Below are positions 38,086-48,977 of a stretch of 64,000 nt of DNA, piece by piece. The DNA is from Burkholderiaceae bacterium 26 (GTDB taxonomy: Bacteria > Pseudomonadota > Gammaproteobacteria > Burkholderiales > Burkholderiaceae): assembly GCA_000955795.1 (NCBI GenBank), contig JYOB01000003.1:124001-188000 (forward strand). Reading direction: 5' to 3'. Under the pieces are notes generated by a model. That model saw only the letters and a list, made by a program, of their open reading frames with translations. It did no database searches and was not told the origin of the DNA. The first letter of the stretch is position 1; each line of letters opens with the position of its first letter. The translations under genes and the position numbers were made by a program.

Positions 38086-39063
38086 TTACTGATCCAGCTT
38101 GATGTTCTGCTGCTTGACCAACGTGCGCATCTTGTCGAATTCGCGTTTGATCTCGGCCATGTATTGCTGCGGTGTATTGCCGACGGGCTCGGCGCCGGCA
38201 CCCCTGAATCGATCGACTAGGCCCGGGTCTTTCAGTGCCTTGACCGAAGCTTCGTTGAGCTTGCGGATGATGTCGTCCGGCGTGCCGGCCGGTGCGACGA
38301 GTCCGTACCACGCCGGGTCATTTGCGTCCTTCAGGCCGACTTCAGCAAAGGTGGGCACGTCGGGCAAGCTATCGATGCGCTTGTTCCACGCCACCACGAT
38401 CGGCCGCAGCTTGCCGCCCTTGATGAACTGCATGGACGAGGGCAGGTTGTCGACCATGATCGGCACCTGGTTGGCCAGCACGTCGTTCAGCGCAGGCCCG
38501 GCGCCGCGATATGGCACATGGATCATCTGCGTTTTGGTCAGCACCTTGAACTCTTCGCCCAGCATGTGGCCGATGCCGCAGGTGCCTGACGTTGCGAATG
38601 AATATTTGCCGGGGTTCGCCGTCAGCGCTGCGACAAATTCCTTGTAGTTCTTGGCCGGAAAGGTCGGATTGACCGCAATCACGTTGGCCACGGTGGCCAG
38701 GTTGGTGATCGGCTTGAAATCCTTGAGCGGGTCGTACGAAAGCTTCGGGTTGCACGCCGGGTTGACGGCATGCGTGGAGACCGTAGCGATGCCGATCGTG
38801 TAGCCATCCGGCGCAGCCTTGGCGATGGCATCGGCGCCGATCGAACCGCCGCCGCCGCCCTTGTTTTCCACCACCACGGCCTGGCCCAGCACCTTGGAAA
38901 GCTGATCGGCCACGCCGCGACCGACGATGTCCGTCGTGCCGCCCGGCGGAAACGGAATGATCAGCTTGAGCGGCTTGGCGGGGTAGTTGTCGGCCAGCGC
39001 CGGCCCGCATAACAGCGTTCCAGCGGCTGCGATCAGGCTGGCGATCAGTCGTCCCTTGGTCAT
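38086..39063 (-). CDS. Tripartite tricarboxylate transporter substrate-binding protein (Bug family)
   Basis: A 325-residue periplasmic solute-binding protein. The signal peptide is about residues 1-24 (MTKGRLIASLIAAAGTLLCG). The family signature LIIPFPPGGTTDIVGRGVAD follows near residue 35, and ENKGGGGGSIGADAIAKAAPDGYT near 68. Such proteins are greatly amplified in betaproteobacteria and often lack adjacent permease genes, as here. The substrate is not known. ATG 39063 lies six bases after AAGGAGG, a strong ribosome site. Confidence 0.88.
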   Translation of the reverse strand: MTKGRLIASLIAAAGTLLCGPALADNYPAKPLKLIIPFPPGGTTDIVGRGVADQLSKVLGQAVVVENKGGGGGSIGADAIAKAAPDGYTIGIATVSTHAVNPACNPKLSYDPLKDFKPITNLATVANVIAVNPTFPAKNYKEFVAALTANPGKYSFATSGTCGIGHMLGEEFKVLTKTQMIHVPYRGAGPALNDVLANQVPIMVDNLPSSMQFIKGGKLRPIVVAWNKRIDSLPDVPTFAEVGLKDANDPAWYGLVAPAGTPDDIIRKLNEASVKALKDPGLVDRFRGAGAEPVGNTPQQYMAEIKREFDKMRTLVKQQNIKLDQ

Positions 39064-39186
39064 CGTCATCCTCCTTGTGGCTTGGTGTGCGTTCTGCGTT
39101 CTTGTGGGGAAACTGCTGAATAGCACAACGGCAAACGCCAACCACACGGCAACCGGGGAAACCCTGAAAAGCCAATCGTCAGATTG

Positions 39187-39771
39187 TCAGGTTCCGAGCA
39201 GCCCGCTTTTCAGATCGCGGTCGACCGGGCTGTTGCCGATGAAGATGCTGAGCACAGCCTGGTAGAAGTCTTCGCCGGGGATGGCTTTGGTGCGCGCCAC
39301 GCCATTGATGCTGATGGTGGTGCCGGCATCGGGCGCGTAGTCGAAGTTGATGGTGTCGCCACGCTTGGTGGAGCCGATCTGGCGCATCGCGTCTTCCAAC
39401 TGCGTCAGACGGTCGGCCAGCCTCTGCATTTGAATTTCTGTTTGGTTGCGGTGGATGCCGTCGTTCAGCGCGCGGATGAACGTATCGGCGCCCACATCAC
39501 GCAGCGGGTGGATCTGCAGCCGCTTCGGCCCCTTCATGCCGAGGATGACCGCCGCGTTCTTTGCACGCTCGGGCAGGTACAAGCCTGCGACATAGCCCTT
39601 GATGACAAACACTGAACGCAGGCCCGTGCCATTGAGCAGCAGTTCGCGGCCGGCCACACGTGCGGCGTCGTCGAACGGCACACCCTCGACGTTCACCGTT
39701 GCCCATGCCGGGCTCGCGCACGCGACGCAGAGCATCGCGCCCATGACGCCGCCGCGCCACGCGCGTGCCAT
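39187..39771 (-). CDS. Chalcone isomerase-like periplasmic protein
   Basis: A protein of about 194 residues with a signal peptide (MGAMLCVACASPAWA) and a domain like the bacterial chalcone isomerase family: VEGVPFDDAARVAGRELLLNGTG, followed by VAGLYLPERA and IHPLRDVGADTFIRAL. Bacterial members are probably not flavonoid enzymes; a fatty-acid-binding role is suggested for related proteins. Upstream in-frame starts at 39837 and 39894 would lengthen it without a better signal. It has no operon partners. Confidence 0.75.
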   Translation of the reverse strand: MARAWRGGVMGAMLCVACASPAWATVNVEGVPFDDAARVAGRELLLNGTGLRSVFVIKGYVAGLYLPERAKNAAVILGMKGPKRLQIHPLRDVGADTFIRALNDGIHRNQTEIQMQRLADRLTQLEDAMRQIGSTKRGDTINFDYAPDAGTTISINGVARTKAIPGEDFYQAVLSIFIGNSPVDRDLKSGLLGT

Positions 39772-40095
39772 CCTGGATGAACGGGCACGCGCAGCAACCT
39801 GCAATGCGCAACGGAGATGAACAAGAGCGGAAAACATCGAAATGGGCGGTTTGAGATTAAGCCGCCATTTTCCCGATATTTTATTTGCAAACAATTAGTG
39901 TCTGCCCTGATGCGCAAGCGTTTGCGTACTAGGCGGTATAAGGCCCCGCTGGCGTGAGCGTTAAGCAGGTATTCGCGGTTTTGTGCTACACGCACTTTGT
40001 TGGATTTTTAAACCAATCGGCGTGGCAACTTGGAAAGGCAGATTAAAGGCGCATCACAGTCCTGATGCGTTGGCGTGCCTAACCCGAGCGAGCGC
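39772..40095. other. Region without a recognised gene
   Basis: About 320 bases between the chalcone isomerase-like gene and the end of queG. It holds the upstream part of the former and A/T-richer sequence around 39860-39900 and 40000-40030, but I see no ORF, strong hairpin or repeat worth naming. Confidence 0.5.
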
Positions 40096-41253
40096 TCACG
40101 TCGTCTGTGCCAGCGCCCAGGCCACGTGTTCCCGCACGAGTTCCGAGGCGTCATCGGCGCGTGCTTTCAAGGCGGTAATCAGTTGCGCGCGCGTGGTATC
40201 CGGCAGCGGGGCGCGCAGTGCGTTACCGATCGCCACGGCAATGTTGCGCAGCCAGCGCTCGTGCCCGATGCGGCGGATCGGACTGCCTTCCAGTCGCTGG
40301 TTGAATTCGGCGTCGGTCCAGTTGAACAGATCAGCCAGCGTGGCCGCGTCCAAGCCGTTGCGCACGTCAAAGTCAAGCAGGTTGGCCGGCACTGCAAACT
40401 TATTCCACGGGCAGATGAGCTGGCAGTCGTCGCAGCCATAGACGCGGTTGCCCATCGCCGGGCGCAGCTCGACCGGGATGCTGCCCTTGTGCTCGATGGT
40501 CAGGTACGAGATGCAACGGCGTGCGTCCACCGTGTATGGCGCGACGATAGCCTGCGTAGGGCACACGTCGATGCAGCGCGTGCAGTTGCCGCAGTGGGGC
40601 TCCACGGGCGGATCAACGGGAAACGGCAGGTCGACGAGGATTTCGCCGAGAAAGAACATCGAGCCCGCATCGCGGTCCAGCAACAGCGTGTGTTTGCCGC
40701 GCCAGCCCAGGCCGCCGTTGGTCGCCAGTGCGACTTCCAGCACCGGCGCCGAATCGGTGAACACGCGAAAGCCGTACGGCCCCACGGCACCGGCAATCTT
40801 CTCTGCCAGCTTCTGCAGCCGCTGGCGCAGCACCTTGTGATAGTCGCGGCCACGCGCGTAGAGCGAGATCGTGGCGTCTTCGGGGCGGCGTAGACGATCC
40901 CACTCGATGGTGCGCCAGTCGCTGCCGGCCATTCGCGGATCGGCCAGATGTGGCAGATACGGCATCCGCGCGACGATGGCGCGTACCGTTCCGGCAACAA
41001 GTTCGGCCGGGCGTGCGCGGAGCATGCCATGGTTCGCCATATAATCCATGTCACCGTGAAACCCCTGCGCAAGCCACGTCTGGAGCCCTTCTTCAGCGTG
41101 CGACAGGTCGACATCGGCGATGCGGATTGCATCGAAACCGAGTTCGGCACCCCAGGAGCGGATCTGCGCCACAAGCGCGTGCATGCCGGCCTCATCGGCT
41201 GGCAAGCGTGCATCCAGGTTCGTTTCGGGTGATGACGTGGGGGTGGCGGACAT
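40096..41253 (-). CDS. queG: Epoxyqueuosine reductase QueG
   Basis: A 385-residue cobalamin/iron-sulfur enzyme completing queuosine synthesis on tRNA. Two ferredoxin-type clusters are visible: CGNCTRCIDVCP and CDDCQLICPWN. Upstream is the cobalamin-binding domain (GFRVFTDSAPVLEVALATNG). The C-terminal tail (residues 310-385) is HEAT-like. The ATG at 41253 shares the sequence CATG with the divergent tsaE start, so the two translation starts touch. Confidence 0.93.
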   Translation of the reverse strand: MSATPTSSPETNLDARLPADEAGMHALVAQIRSWGAELGFDAIRIADVDLSHAEEGLQTWLAQGFHGDMDYMANHGMLRARPAELVAGTVRAIVARMPYLPHLADPRMAGSDWRTIEWDRLRRPEDATISLYARGRDYHKVLRQRLQKLAEKIAGAVGPYGFRVFTDSAPVLEVALATNGGLGWRGKHTLLLDRDAGSMFFLGEILVDLPFPVDPPVEPHCGNCTRCIDVCPTQAIVAPYTVDARRCISYLTIEHKGSIPVELRPAMGNRVYGCDDCQLICPWNKFAVPANLLDFDVRNGLDAATLADLFNWTDAEFNQRLEGSPIRRIGHERWLRNIAVAIGNALRAPLPDTTRAQLITALKARADDASELVREHVAWALAQTT

Positions 41254-41848
41254 GCCTAAATTGTACGCAATGCCCACCGTGCTCTCTGCTGACGCGCCTT
41301 CTGGTCTGACCCCTCCGCTCACCGAGCGCACGCTTTCGCTTGTCGATGAAGCGGCCACGTCGGCCTTTGGCGCGGCGCTGGCGCAGGCCGTGCTGGCACT
41401 CGGTCCGCGGCCCGTGCAAGTGCAACTCTCGGGCGATCTGGGCGCGGGCAAGACGACGCTCTCGCGCGCCATTCTGCGCGGCCTCGGACATACCGGGCGC
41501 GTGCGCAGCCCCACCTATACGCTGGTCGAGCCGTACGACGTTGCCGGAACTACGGGCACGCAAAAGGTCTATCACTTCGACCTGTACCGCTTTGCCGATC
41601 CCGAAGAATGGACTGATGCCGGGTTCCGCGATTGCTTTGCCGAACCCGCGCTGTGCCTGGTCGAATGGCCCGAGAAGGCCCAGGCGCTGCTCGGCACGCC
41701 CGATCTGCACATCGCTTTATCGGTCGACGTTGTGCACGAAACCTACGATGACGGCGTTGAGCATGCACCGCGCCTTGCACGTCTGAGCGCACGCACGCAG
41801 ACCGGCCTTCAACTTTTACAGTCGTTGCAACACCTGTTCCCATGCTGA
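41252..41848 (+). CDS. tsaE: tRNA threonylcarbamoyladenosine biosynthesis ATPase TsaE
   Basis: A 198-residue P-loop protein needed with TsaB and TsaD for t6A37 modification of tRNA. The P-loop is GDLGAGKTTLSRAIL near residue 60, followed by RVRSPTYTLVEPY and VYHFDLYRF. The ATG at 41252 directly abuts the queG start, and an internal ATG at 41270 is a plausible alternative. The 3' end overlaps amiC by seven bases. Confidence 0.9.
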   Translation: MPKLYAMPTVLSADAPSGLTPPLTERTLSLVDEAATSAFGAALAQAVLALGPRPVQVQLSGDLGAGKTTLSRAILRGLGHTGRVRSPTYTLVEPYDVAGTTGTQKVYHFDLYRFADPEEWTDAGFRDCFAEPALCLVEWPEKAQALLGTPDLHIALSVDVVHETYDDGVEHAPRLARLSARTQTGLQLLQSLQHLFPC

Positions 41849-43365
41849 TCAAGCATCTGCCGACCGACCAACCGGATGATCCCAACCTGCCGAGCCAGGC
41901 CCGCCGCCAATGGCTCACGCGCATGGCGAAGGCCGGCGCAGGCACGGTCATCCTGAGCCTGGTGGGCCCGCAGATTGCGCGTGGCGCCAACATCGTCGCC
42001 GTGCGCGTGTGGCCCGCCCAGGATTACACGCGCGTGACCATCGAGTCCGACGTCGCGCTCAAGGCTACGCATCAGCTCATCAAGGATCCGGATCGCCTGA
42101 TGGTCGACATCGACGGGCTGGACCTGAACCCGACGTTGCGCGAGCTGGTTGCCAAGATCGCGCCGAACGATCCGTACATCCGCCAGGTGCGCGTAGGCCA
42201 GAACCGGCCGAGCGTCGTGCGCCTGGTGTTTGACCTGAAGGAAAGCGTCAACCCGCAGGTGTTCACGCTGCTGCCGATTGCAGGCTATCGGAACCGGCTG
42301 GTGTTCGATCTGTACCCGACCAACCCGCCTGACCCGCTGATGCAGCTCGTGCAGGCAACCGAGGGCAAGCAGGAACGTTTTGCTGCGTCAGGCGGCACGC
42401 CGATGCCGTCGCCGTCGGATGACGATGACCCCATCGCCGCACTGGCACGCCGCAGCAGCGGCGGCAGCCCGACCAAGCCGCCGATCGAAGAGCCGCACCT
42501 CCCAGCGCTTGCCAACCGCACGCCGCCGCGCAAAGTGCCGCCGGCGACTTCTACGAATCCTCCGTCGACGCTCGCCAACGCGCCGAACACGCCGCCACTG
42601 GAGATCATTCCCGAGCAACCCGTGTCGCGCGCGCCGTCGAACGGCCCGCGCATGCGCCGCCTGCTTACGGTCGCCATCGACCCCGGCCATGGTGGCGAAG
42701 ACCCAGGCGCCACGGGCGGTGCCGGCACGCACGAGAAAGACGTGGTGCTGTCGATCGCTCGCATGCTCAAAGCCAAGATCGACGCCCAGCCCAACATGCG
42801 CGCCATGATGACGCGCGATTCCGACTACTTCGTCCCGCTGGGCGTGCGCGTGCAGAAGGCGCGCCGCGTGCAGGCGGATCTGTTCGTCTCCATCCATGCC
42901 GATGCGTTTCTCTCGCCGGAAGCGCGCGGGGCATCGGTGTTCGTGCTGTCCGATCGAGGTGCATCGAGCGCGCAGGCCAAGTGGCTCGCCAACAAGGAAA
43001 ACGCTGCCGACATGATCGGCGGGGCGAATCTCGGCTCGAAAGACGCGCAGGTCACGCGCGTGCTGCTGGACTTGTCGACCACCGCGCAGATCACCGACAG
43101 CATGAAGGTCGGCAAGGCGGTGCTGGATCAGATCGGCGGCATCAACCGGCTGCACAAGGGGCAGGTCGAGCAGGCGGGATTTGCCGTGCTCAAGGCGCCG
43201 GATATTCCGTCGATCCTGGTCGAGACGGCGTTCATCTCCAACCCGGAAGAAGAAGCCAAGCTCAACGATCTGGGCCACCAGAACCAGCTTGCCGACGCCA
43301 TCCTGCGCGGCATTCGCGCCTACTTTGCCAAGAACCCGCCGTTATCGCGCAACCCGGGCGTCTGA
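41842..43365 (+). CDS. amiC: N-acetylmuramoyl-L-alanine amidase AmiC
   Basis: A 507-residue septal peptidoglycan amidase. A twin-arginine-like N-terminus (ARRQWLTRMAKAGAG) suggests Tat export. Residues about 50-175 form the AMIN domain (VRVWPAQDYTRVTIESD, PYIRQVRVGQNRPSVVRLVF). A proline-rich linker spans about 190-265. The catalytic amidase_3 domain starts with VAIDPGHGGEDPGA, continues with DLFVSIHADAF and ends with ILVETAFISNPEEE, which holds the zinc and catalytic glutamate residues. It overlaps tsaE. Confidence 0.94.
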   Translation: MLIKHLPTDQPDDPNLPSQARRQWLTRMAKAGAGTVILSLVGPQIARGANIVAVRVWPAQDYTRVTIESDVALKATHQLIKDPDRLMVDIDGLDLNPTLRELVAKIAPNDPYIRQVRVGQNRPSVVRLVFDLKESVNPQVFTLLPIAGYRNRLVFDLYPTNPPDPLMQLVQATEGKQERFAASGGTPMPSPSDDDDPIAALARRSSGGSPTKPPIEEPHLPALANRTPPRKVPPATSTNPPSTLANAPNTPPLEIIPEQPVSRAPSNGPRMRRLLTVAIDPGHGGEDPGATGGAGTHEKDVVLSIARMLKAKIDAQPNMRAMMTRDSDYFVPLGVRVQKARRVQADLFVSIHADAFLSPEARGASVFVLSDRGASSAQAKWLANKENAADMIGGANLGSKDAQVTRVLLDLSTTAQITDSMKVGKAVLDQIGGINRLHKGQVEQAGFAVLKAPDIPSILVETAFISNPEEEAKLNDLGHQNQLADAILRGIRAYFAKNPPLSRNPGV

Positions 43366-43368
43366 CGC

Positions 43369-43914
43369 ATGACGACGCTCGTGCTGCGCGAAGGCGGTGC
43401 GTCTGACGCCAGCACCATCGCCGACATCCACACGCGAAGCTGGCAGAGCGCGTATCGCGGGCTCGGCATCCTGTCCGATGCGTATCTCGACGACGTGGCC
43501 AACGCTGAGATGCGGGCCAAGTGGCATGAACGCATGACTGCACCCGTGGCTGGGCAATGCGTGTGGTGTGCTGAGCTGGACGGCGAAACCATCGGTTTTC
43601 TCTGCACCCTGCGTGACGATGACACGCCCTGGGGTGCGCTCGTCGACAACCTGCATCTGCTGCCGGCGTCACGCGGCCATGGTGTCGGCAAGCGCCTGAT
43701 GGGCGAAGCGGCGCGCTGGACCGCGGCCCAGGGCATCACACAGTTGCATCTGCTGGTGTACGAGGCGAACACCGCCGCGATCGGCTTTTACGAAGCGCTG
43801 GGCGGTGTGCCGGTCAGCCGGGATTGGCTGGAGACGGCCGATGGCGGGCACGCTTGGGTGCGCACCTACCATTGGCCGGAAGAGGAACTCGCGAGCTTGA
43901 CGAGCTTGCGCTGA
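43369..43914 (+). CDS. GNAT family N-acetyltransferase
   Basis: A 181-residue acetyltransferase (LREGGASDASTIADIHTRSW at the start). The acetyl-CoA loop is LLPASRGHGVGKRLMGEAAR, and the end motif is NTAAIGFYEALGGVPVSRDW. The substrate is unknown. It starts three bases after amiC and ends one base before the convergent transporter gene. Confidence 0.78.
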   Translation: MTTLVLREGGASDASTIADIHTRSWQSAYRGLGILSDAYLDDVANAEMRAKWHERMTAPVAGQCVWCAELDGETIGFLCTLRDDDTPWGALVDNLHLLPASRGHGVGKRLMGEAARWTAAQGITQLHLLVYEANTAAIGFYEALGGVPVSRDWLETADGGHAWVRTYHWPEEELASLTSLR

Positions 43915-44946
43915 TCAAGCCGGGCGGCTGGCTGGGGCGCCTGCGCCGGCCTCCGCATGGGCAACGCGATCCGCATACCTGCGCGCCAGCGTCGAGCACA
44001 CGATCAACTGCAACTGGTGATAGATCATCAGCGGCAGTACGATCAGACCCAGCGCGGGGTTGCCGGCAAACAGGATCTTCGCCATCGGCACGCCGTTCGC
44101 CAGGCTCTTCTTCGAGCCGCAGAACACGGCGGTGATCTCGTCGGCCAGGTTGAAGCCTGCGCGCCGCGACAGCCATGTCGTCGCACCGAGCACAACGAAC
44201 AGCAGCGCGCCGCTCATGACGGCCACCGCCACGATGGTCTCCCACGGATACTTCGACCACACACCAGCGTGCGTCGAATCTGCAAACGAGTTGAACACGA
44301 TCAGCAGGATGACCGCGCGGTCGACCTTGTTGATGATCGGCTTGTGTTTGTTGATGAAGCCGCCGAGCACCGGGCGCAGCAACTGGCCCAGCACGAACGG
44401 CAGTAAGAGTTGTTCGGCCACGCCCAGCAGCGCCTTGCCGACTGAGAGGTCCGCGCCCGAGGCCTGGATCACGAAGCTCATCAGCAGCGGCGTGGCAATC
44501 ATGCCGATCAACCCTGAAATGGTCGCGTTGAAGATGGCGGCCGGCACGTTGCCCTTGGCCATTGCCGTCATCGCCACCGACGACGAAACCGTGGATGGCA
44601 GCGCGCACAGATAGAACACGCCCAGCAGCAGCTCAGCCGGAATGAACGGCTTGCACGCAAACAGGATGACCGCGCCGATCAGCGGAAACAGGATGAATGT
44701 GCAGCTTTGCACGAACAGATGCAGGCGCCAGTTGCGGGCGCCTTCCACGATTTTCTCGCGCGAGAGCGCCGCGCCGTGCAGGAAGAACACCAGCGACACG
44801 CCGACGATGGTGACAATGTCGAGCCGCAGCGGACCGTCGCTCGCGCCAAGCGCCGGGAAGAACAGGGCGAGCGCGACCATCACCAGCATGGCGCGAATGA
44901 ACCCATCGATATGGGACAACAACGGAGACAGAAGCGGAATCTTCAT
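43915..44946 (-). CDS. Bile acid:sodium symporter family (YfeH-like) transporter
   Basis: A 343-residue membrane protein with about ten helices of the SBF-like/YfeH group. It has GVSLVFFLHGAALSREKIVEG, a conserved cytosolic loop, and FCGSKKSLANGVPMAKILF near the C-terminus. The substrate is not known; related proteins may transport organic anions. It is divergent from a LysR regulator, with the start codons about 120 bases apart. Confidence 0.82.
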   Translation of the reverse strand: MKIPLLSPLLSHIDGFIRAMLVMVALALFFPALGASDGPLRLDIVTIVGVSLVFFLHGAALSREKIVEGARNWRLHLFVQSCTFILFPLIGAVILFACKPFIPAELLLGVFYLCALPSTVSSSVAMTAMAKGNVPAAIFNATISGLIGMIATPLLMSFVIQASGADLSVGKALLGVAEQLLLPFVLGQLLRPVLGGFINKHKPIINKVDRAVILLIVFNSFADSTHAGVWSKYPWETIVAVAVMSGALLFVVLGATTWLSRRAGFNLADEITAVFCGSKKSLANGVPMAKILFAGNPALGLIVLPLMIYHQLQLIVCSTLARRYADRVAHAEAGAGAPASRPA

Positions 44947-45065
44947 GTGCGTGCGCAGTTACCGTTACGTGACGGCGCGGGTTGGATGGCGGGATAGGCG
45001 CTATTGCACAACATCCCCATCTAGAATACAAATGCATTGATCGAATCAATTCATACGTCGTCAGC

Positions 45066-45962
45066 ATGAATGTGACCCTGCGCCAATTGCGTGTCTTTCT
45101 CGCCGTGGCACGTGCGCACAGCTTCAGCCGCGCGGGCGACACCATCGGCCTGACACAGCCGGCCGTGAGCCGCTCGATTTCCGAGCTGGAAGGCGAACTG
45201 GGCTTGAAGCTGCTCGACCGCACCACCCGCGAAGTCGTGCTGACGGAAGTGGGGCGCTCGCTGGCGACGGCGCTTGACCGCCTCGTCGCTGATCTGGACG
45301 ACACGTTGCAACAGGCGCGTCAGGTGGGCGAGCAGCGGCGGGGGCGCGTGGTGGTGGCGTCCAGCCCAACGGTGTCGACCCGATTGATGCCGGTGTACGT
45401 GGCAGAGTGCGCAGTGCGCTATCCGGATATCCGCATGATCGTGCGTGACTCCGTGCAGGTCGACACGCTGCAATTGATCCGCACGGGCGGGGCAGATTTC
45501 GGTGTGGTGGTGGAGCCGCTCGATACCGAAGGCCTATGGACCGAGCCGCTGCTGATCGATCCGTTCTGCCTCGTCTGTCGCAAGGATCACCCATTCGCGC
45601 AACGCAGCAGCGTGCGCTGGAAAGATCTGCATCGCACGGCGGTCGTCCTGCTCGACCATGCTTCGGGCAGCCGCCCGCTCATCGATCGCATTTTCCTGCG
45701 CCACGGCGTTCACCCTGACGTTGCGCAGGAGATGGGCCACAGCAGTGCCGTGTTTGGCATGGTGGAAGCGGGTATCGGCGCGGGCGTGGTGCCATCGCTG
45801 TCATTGCCGCTGCCGTCGTCGTCGCCATTGGTGGCGGTGCCGCTGTCGCCAAAGGAAACGCGCGCCATCGTGCTGGCGCGCCGGCATGACCGTTCGCTCT
45901 CGCCGGCGGCCGAGGCGGCGTGGCAGATGATTCGCCGGATGGCGCTGCCAGCCACCTCGTGA
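45066..45962 (+). CDS. LysR family transcriptional regulator
   Basis: A 298-residue regulator. The N-terminal winged helix reads TLRQLRVFLAVARAHSFSRAG then TQPAVSRSISELEGELGLKLLDR, followed by a periplasmic-binding-like effector domain. Because it is divergent from the YfeH-like transporter, it probably controls it; the intergenic space holds the AATACAAATGCATTGAT region. ATG 45066 is used. The effector is unknown. Confidence 0.85.
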   Translation: MNVTLRQLRVFLAVARAHSFSRAGDTIGLTQPAVSRSISELEGELGLKLLDRTTREVVLTEVGRSLATALDRLVADLDDTLQQARQVGEQRRGRVVVASSPTVSTRLMPVYVAECAVRYPDIRMIVRDSVQVDTLQLIRTGGADFGVVVEPLDTEGLWTEPLLIDPFCLVCRKDHPFAQRSSVRWKDLHRTAVVLLDHASGSRPLIDRIFLRHGVHPDVAQEMGHSSAVFGMVEAGIGAGVVPSLSLPLPSSSPLVAVPLSPKETRAIVLARRHDRSLSPAAEAAWQMIRRMALPATS

Positions 45963-45976
45963 CCTGACCGCCGCGC

Positions 45977-46735
45977 TTATTTCGGCTGCATGCGGATGGC
46001 GCCATCCAGGCGGATGGTTTCGCCATTGAGCATCGGGTTCTCGACGATCGCGCGCGCGAGCTGCGCATACTCCGCCGGCTTACCGAGGCGCGGCGGGAAC
46101 GGCACCATCTTGCCCAGCGCGTCCTGCACTTCGGCCGGCATGCCGAGCAGCATCGGCGTCTCGAAAATGCCCGGTGCAATCGTCATCACGCGGATGCCGT
46201 CGCGCGAGAGGTCACGTGCAATCGCCAGCGTCATCGCCACCACGCCGCCCTTGGACGCCGCGTAGGCCGCCTGGCCAATCTGCCCGTCAAACGCCGCCAC
46301 CGATGCCGTGTTGATGATCACGCCGCGCTCGCCGCCGACGTTGGGCGTGTTACCGGCCATGGCCGTCGCGGCCAGGCGGATCATGTTGAACGTGCCGATC
46401 AGATTGATGTTGATGACACGTGCGAACTGATCCAGCGGATGCGGCCCCGTCTTGCCCACCGTGCGCGACGCCGTGGCAATACCTGCGCAGTTCACCAGCC
46501 CGCGCAGCGTGCCCAGCGATGTGGTGGCCTCCACAACGGCTTGCCCGTCCGCTTCGGATGTGACGTCGCAGCGCACGAAGCGGCCGCCCAGTTCCTGCGC
46601 CAGCGCGGTGCCGGCGGCCTCATTCAGGTCTGCAATCACCACCTTGCCACCGGCTTCCGCCAACGTGCGGGCCGTGCCTGCGCCCAGTCCCGACGCGCCG
46701 CCGGTGACGATGAATACCTGATCGCGAATCTCCAT
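45977..46735 (-). CDS. SDR family 3-hydroxyacyl-CoA dehydrogenase
   Basis: A 252-residue NAD-dependent short-chain dehydrogenase. The Rossmann motif is [20 protein letters not shown] and the catalytic Tyr-Lys is in [15 protein letters not shown]. It resembles 3-hydroxyacyl-CoA/3-hydroxy-2-methylbutyryl-CoA dehydrogenases (HSD10 type) by its sequence [12 protein letters not shown] and the RMQPK end. It is separated from adk by a terminator, so it is independently transcribed. Confidence 0.82.
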   Translation of the reverse strand: MEIRDQVFIVTGGASGLGAGTARTLAEAGGKVVIADLNEAAGTALAQELGGRFVRCDVTSEADGQAVVEATTSLGTLRGLVNCAGIATASRTVGKTGPHPLDQFARVININLIGTFNMIRLAATAMAGNTPNVGGERGVIINTASVAAFDGQIGQAAYAASKGGVVAMTLAIARDLSRDGIRVMTIAPGIFETPMLLGMPAEVQDALGKMVPFPPRLGKPAEYAQLARAIVENPMLNGETIRLDGAIRMQPK

Positions 46736-46820
46736 GCCGTGTCTCCTCGTTTGTGGATTGCGAGTTACTTGACGTTTACGTCAACGTCATATGGTAGCGC
46801 GAAGCGGCCGGCGATCGCGC

Positions 46821-46857
46821 AAAAAAAACGGCGCCTCGATCATGAGGCGCCGTTTTT
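46821..46857 (-). terminator. Terminator of adk
   Basis: AACGGCGCCTC and GAGGCGCCGTT form an 11-base stem around GATCAT, with an A run to the left that reads as T's on the minus strand. It separates adk from the SDR gene. Confidence 0.85.
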
Positions 46858-46881
46858 CCTGGCGGATATTTGCGGGTGCGC

Positions 46882-47896
<1,015 letters not shown>

Positions 47897-48703
47897 TCAG
47901 GGGCCGTCCTGGGTCAGCAGTTCAGCCCAGGCAGCGCGCACTCGGGCGAGGTCTTCGGGGGTGTCGACACCGGCGGCGGGGGCGTCATTCGTGGTCAGCA
48001 CGGCAATGCGCTCACCGTGCCACATGGCGCGTAGCTGCTCCAACTGCTCGGTTTGCTCGAGGGGGGCAGCGGCCAATTGGGGGAAGCGGCGCAGGAATCC
48101 GGCGCGGTACGCGTAGATGCCGATATGGCGCAGCACGGGCATGGCCGGCAGCGGGCGCTCAGCAACGGACCGCGCCATGACCGCGGGCGTCCAGGTGTCG
48201 CGCGCCCAGGGCAACGGTGCACGCGAGAACAGCAGTGCGCGCTCGGCAGCGTCCAGCACGACCTTGACGACGTTCGGGTTGAAGACGTCGGCCGGGTCGT
48301 GGATGGGGTGGGCAGCGGTGGCGATGGCGCAGTCTGGGTGGTCGCGCAGGTGCGCAGCTACGTTGTCGATCAGCGTCGGTGCGATCAGCGGTTCGTCGCC
48401 TTGCACGTTGACGACGATGACGTCGTCGGGAAGGCCGAGCACGGTGGCCACTTCGGCCAGACGGTCGGTGCCGGAGGCGTGGTCAGCGCGCGTGAGCACG
48501 GCTTCCACGTGATGCTGCATGCAGGCGTCGGCAACCGACGCTGCATCGGTGGCGACCACCACACGCGCGGCCGACGACTGATGCGCGCGTTCAGCCACGC
48601 GCACCACCATCGGCTTGCCGTCGATGTCGGCCAGCGGTTTGTTGGGCAGCCGCGTGGACGCCAGCCGCGCGGGAATGACAGCAATGAACGGCGCGTGCGA
48701 CAT
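47897..48703 (-). CDS. kdsB: 3-deoxy-manno-octulosonate cytidylyltransferase KdsB
   Basis: A 268-residue enzyme that makes CMP-Kdo for lipid A core assembly. The N-terminal segment reads [21 protein letters not shown], followed by [15 protein letters not shown] and [16 protein letters not shown]. The start is ATG 48703. It is preceded by a trm112-like gene and lpxK, all LPS- or translation-linked, and is in the envelope operon. Confidence 0.95.
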   Translation of the reverse strand: MSHAPFIAVIPARLASTRLPNKPLADIDGKPMVVRVAERAHQSSAARVVVATDAASVADACMQHHVEAVLTRADHASGTDRLAEVATVLGLPDDVIVVNVQGDEPLIAPTLIDNVAAHLRDHPDCAIATAAHPIHDPADVFNPNVVKVVLDAAERALLFSRAPLPWARDTWTPAVMARSVAERPLPAMPVLRHIGIYAYRAGFLRRFPQLAAAPLEQTEQLEQLRAMWHGERIAVLTTNDAPAAGVDTPEDLARVRAAWAELLTQDGP

Positions 48704-48719
48704 GGCGGCGACCTTCGCG

Positions 48720-48908
48720 TCAGGCCGGATCGACCGGCGTGCCTTCCACGGTCTGGCGCGCTTCATCGGCCAGCATGACGGGGATGCCGTCGCGGATGGG
48801 GTAGGCCAGCTTGTCGACGTGGCAGATCAGTTCGTTGTTGGCGCGGTCGTGTTGCAGCGTGCCCTTGCACAACGGGCAGACGAGAATTTCCAGCAGGCGA
48901 TTGTCCAT
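48720..48908 (-). CDS. Trm112 family protein
   Basis: A 62-residue small zinc-ribbon-like protein. It contains [22 protein letters not shown] with cysteines at 11, 14 and 30 and then [12 protein letters not shown], the Trm112 core. It is commonly found between lpxK and kdsB (YcaR). Its role in bacteria is not clear; the eukaryotic homologue is a methyltransferase partner. ATG 48908 is used. Confidence 0.85.
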   Translation of the reverse strand: MDNRLLEILVCPLCKGTLQHDRANNELICHVDKLAYPIRDGIPVMLADEARQTVEGTPVDPA

Positions 48909-48977
48909 GGCGGTAGAGGCTCCGTGGCGGCCGCCCAAACGGTGGGGCGGCGCGCCGGTACTGCGGATGGGGTGGCG

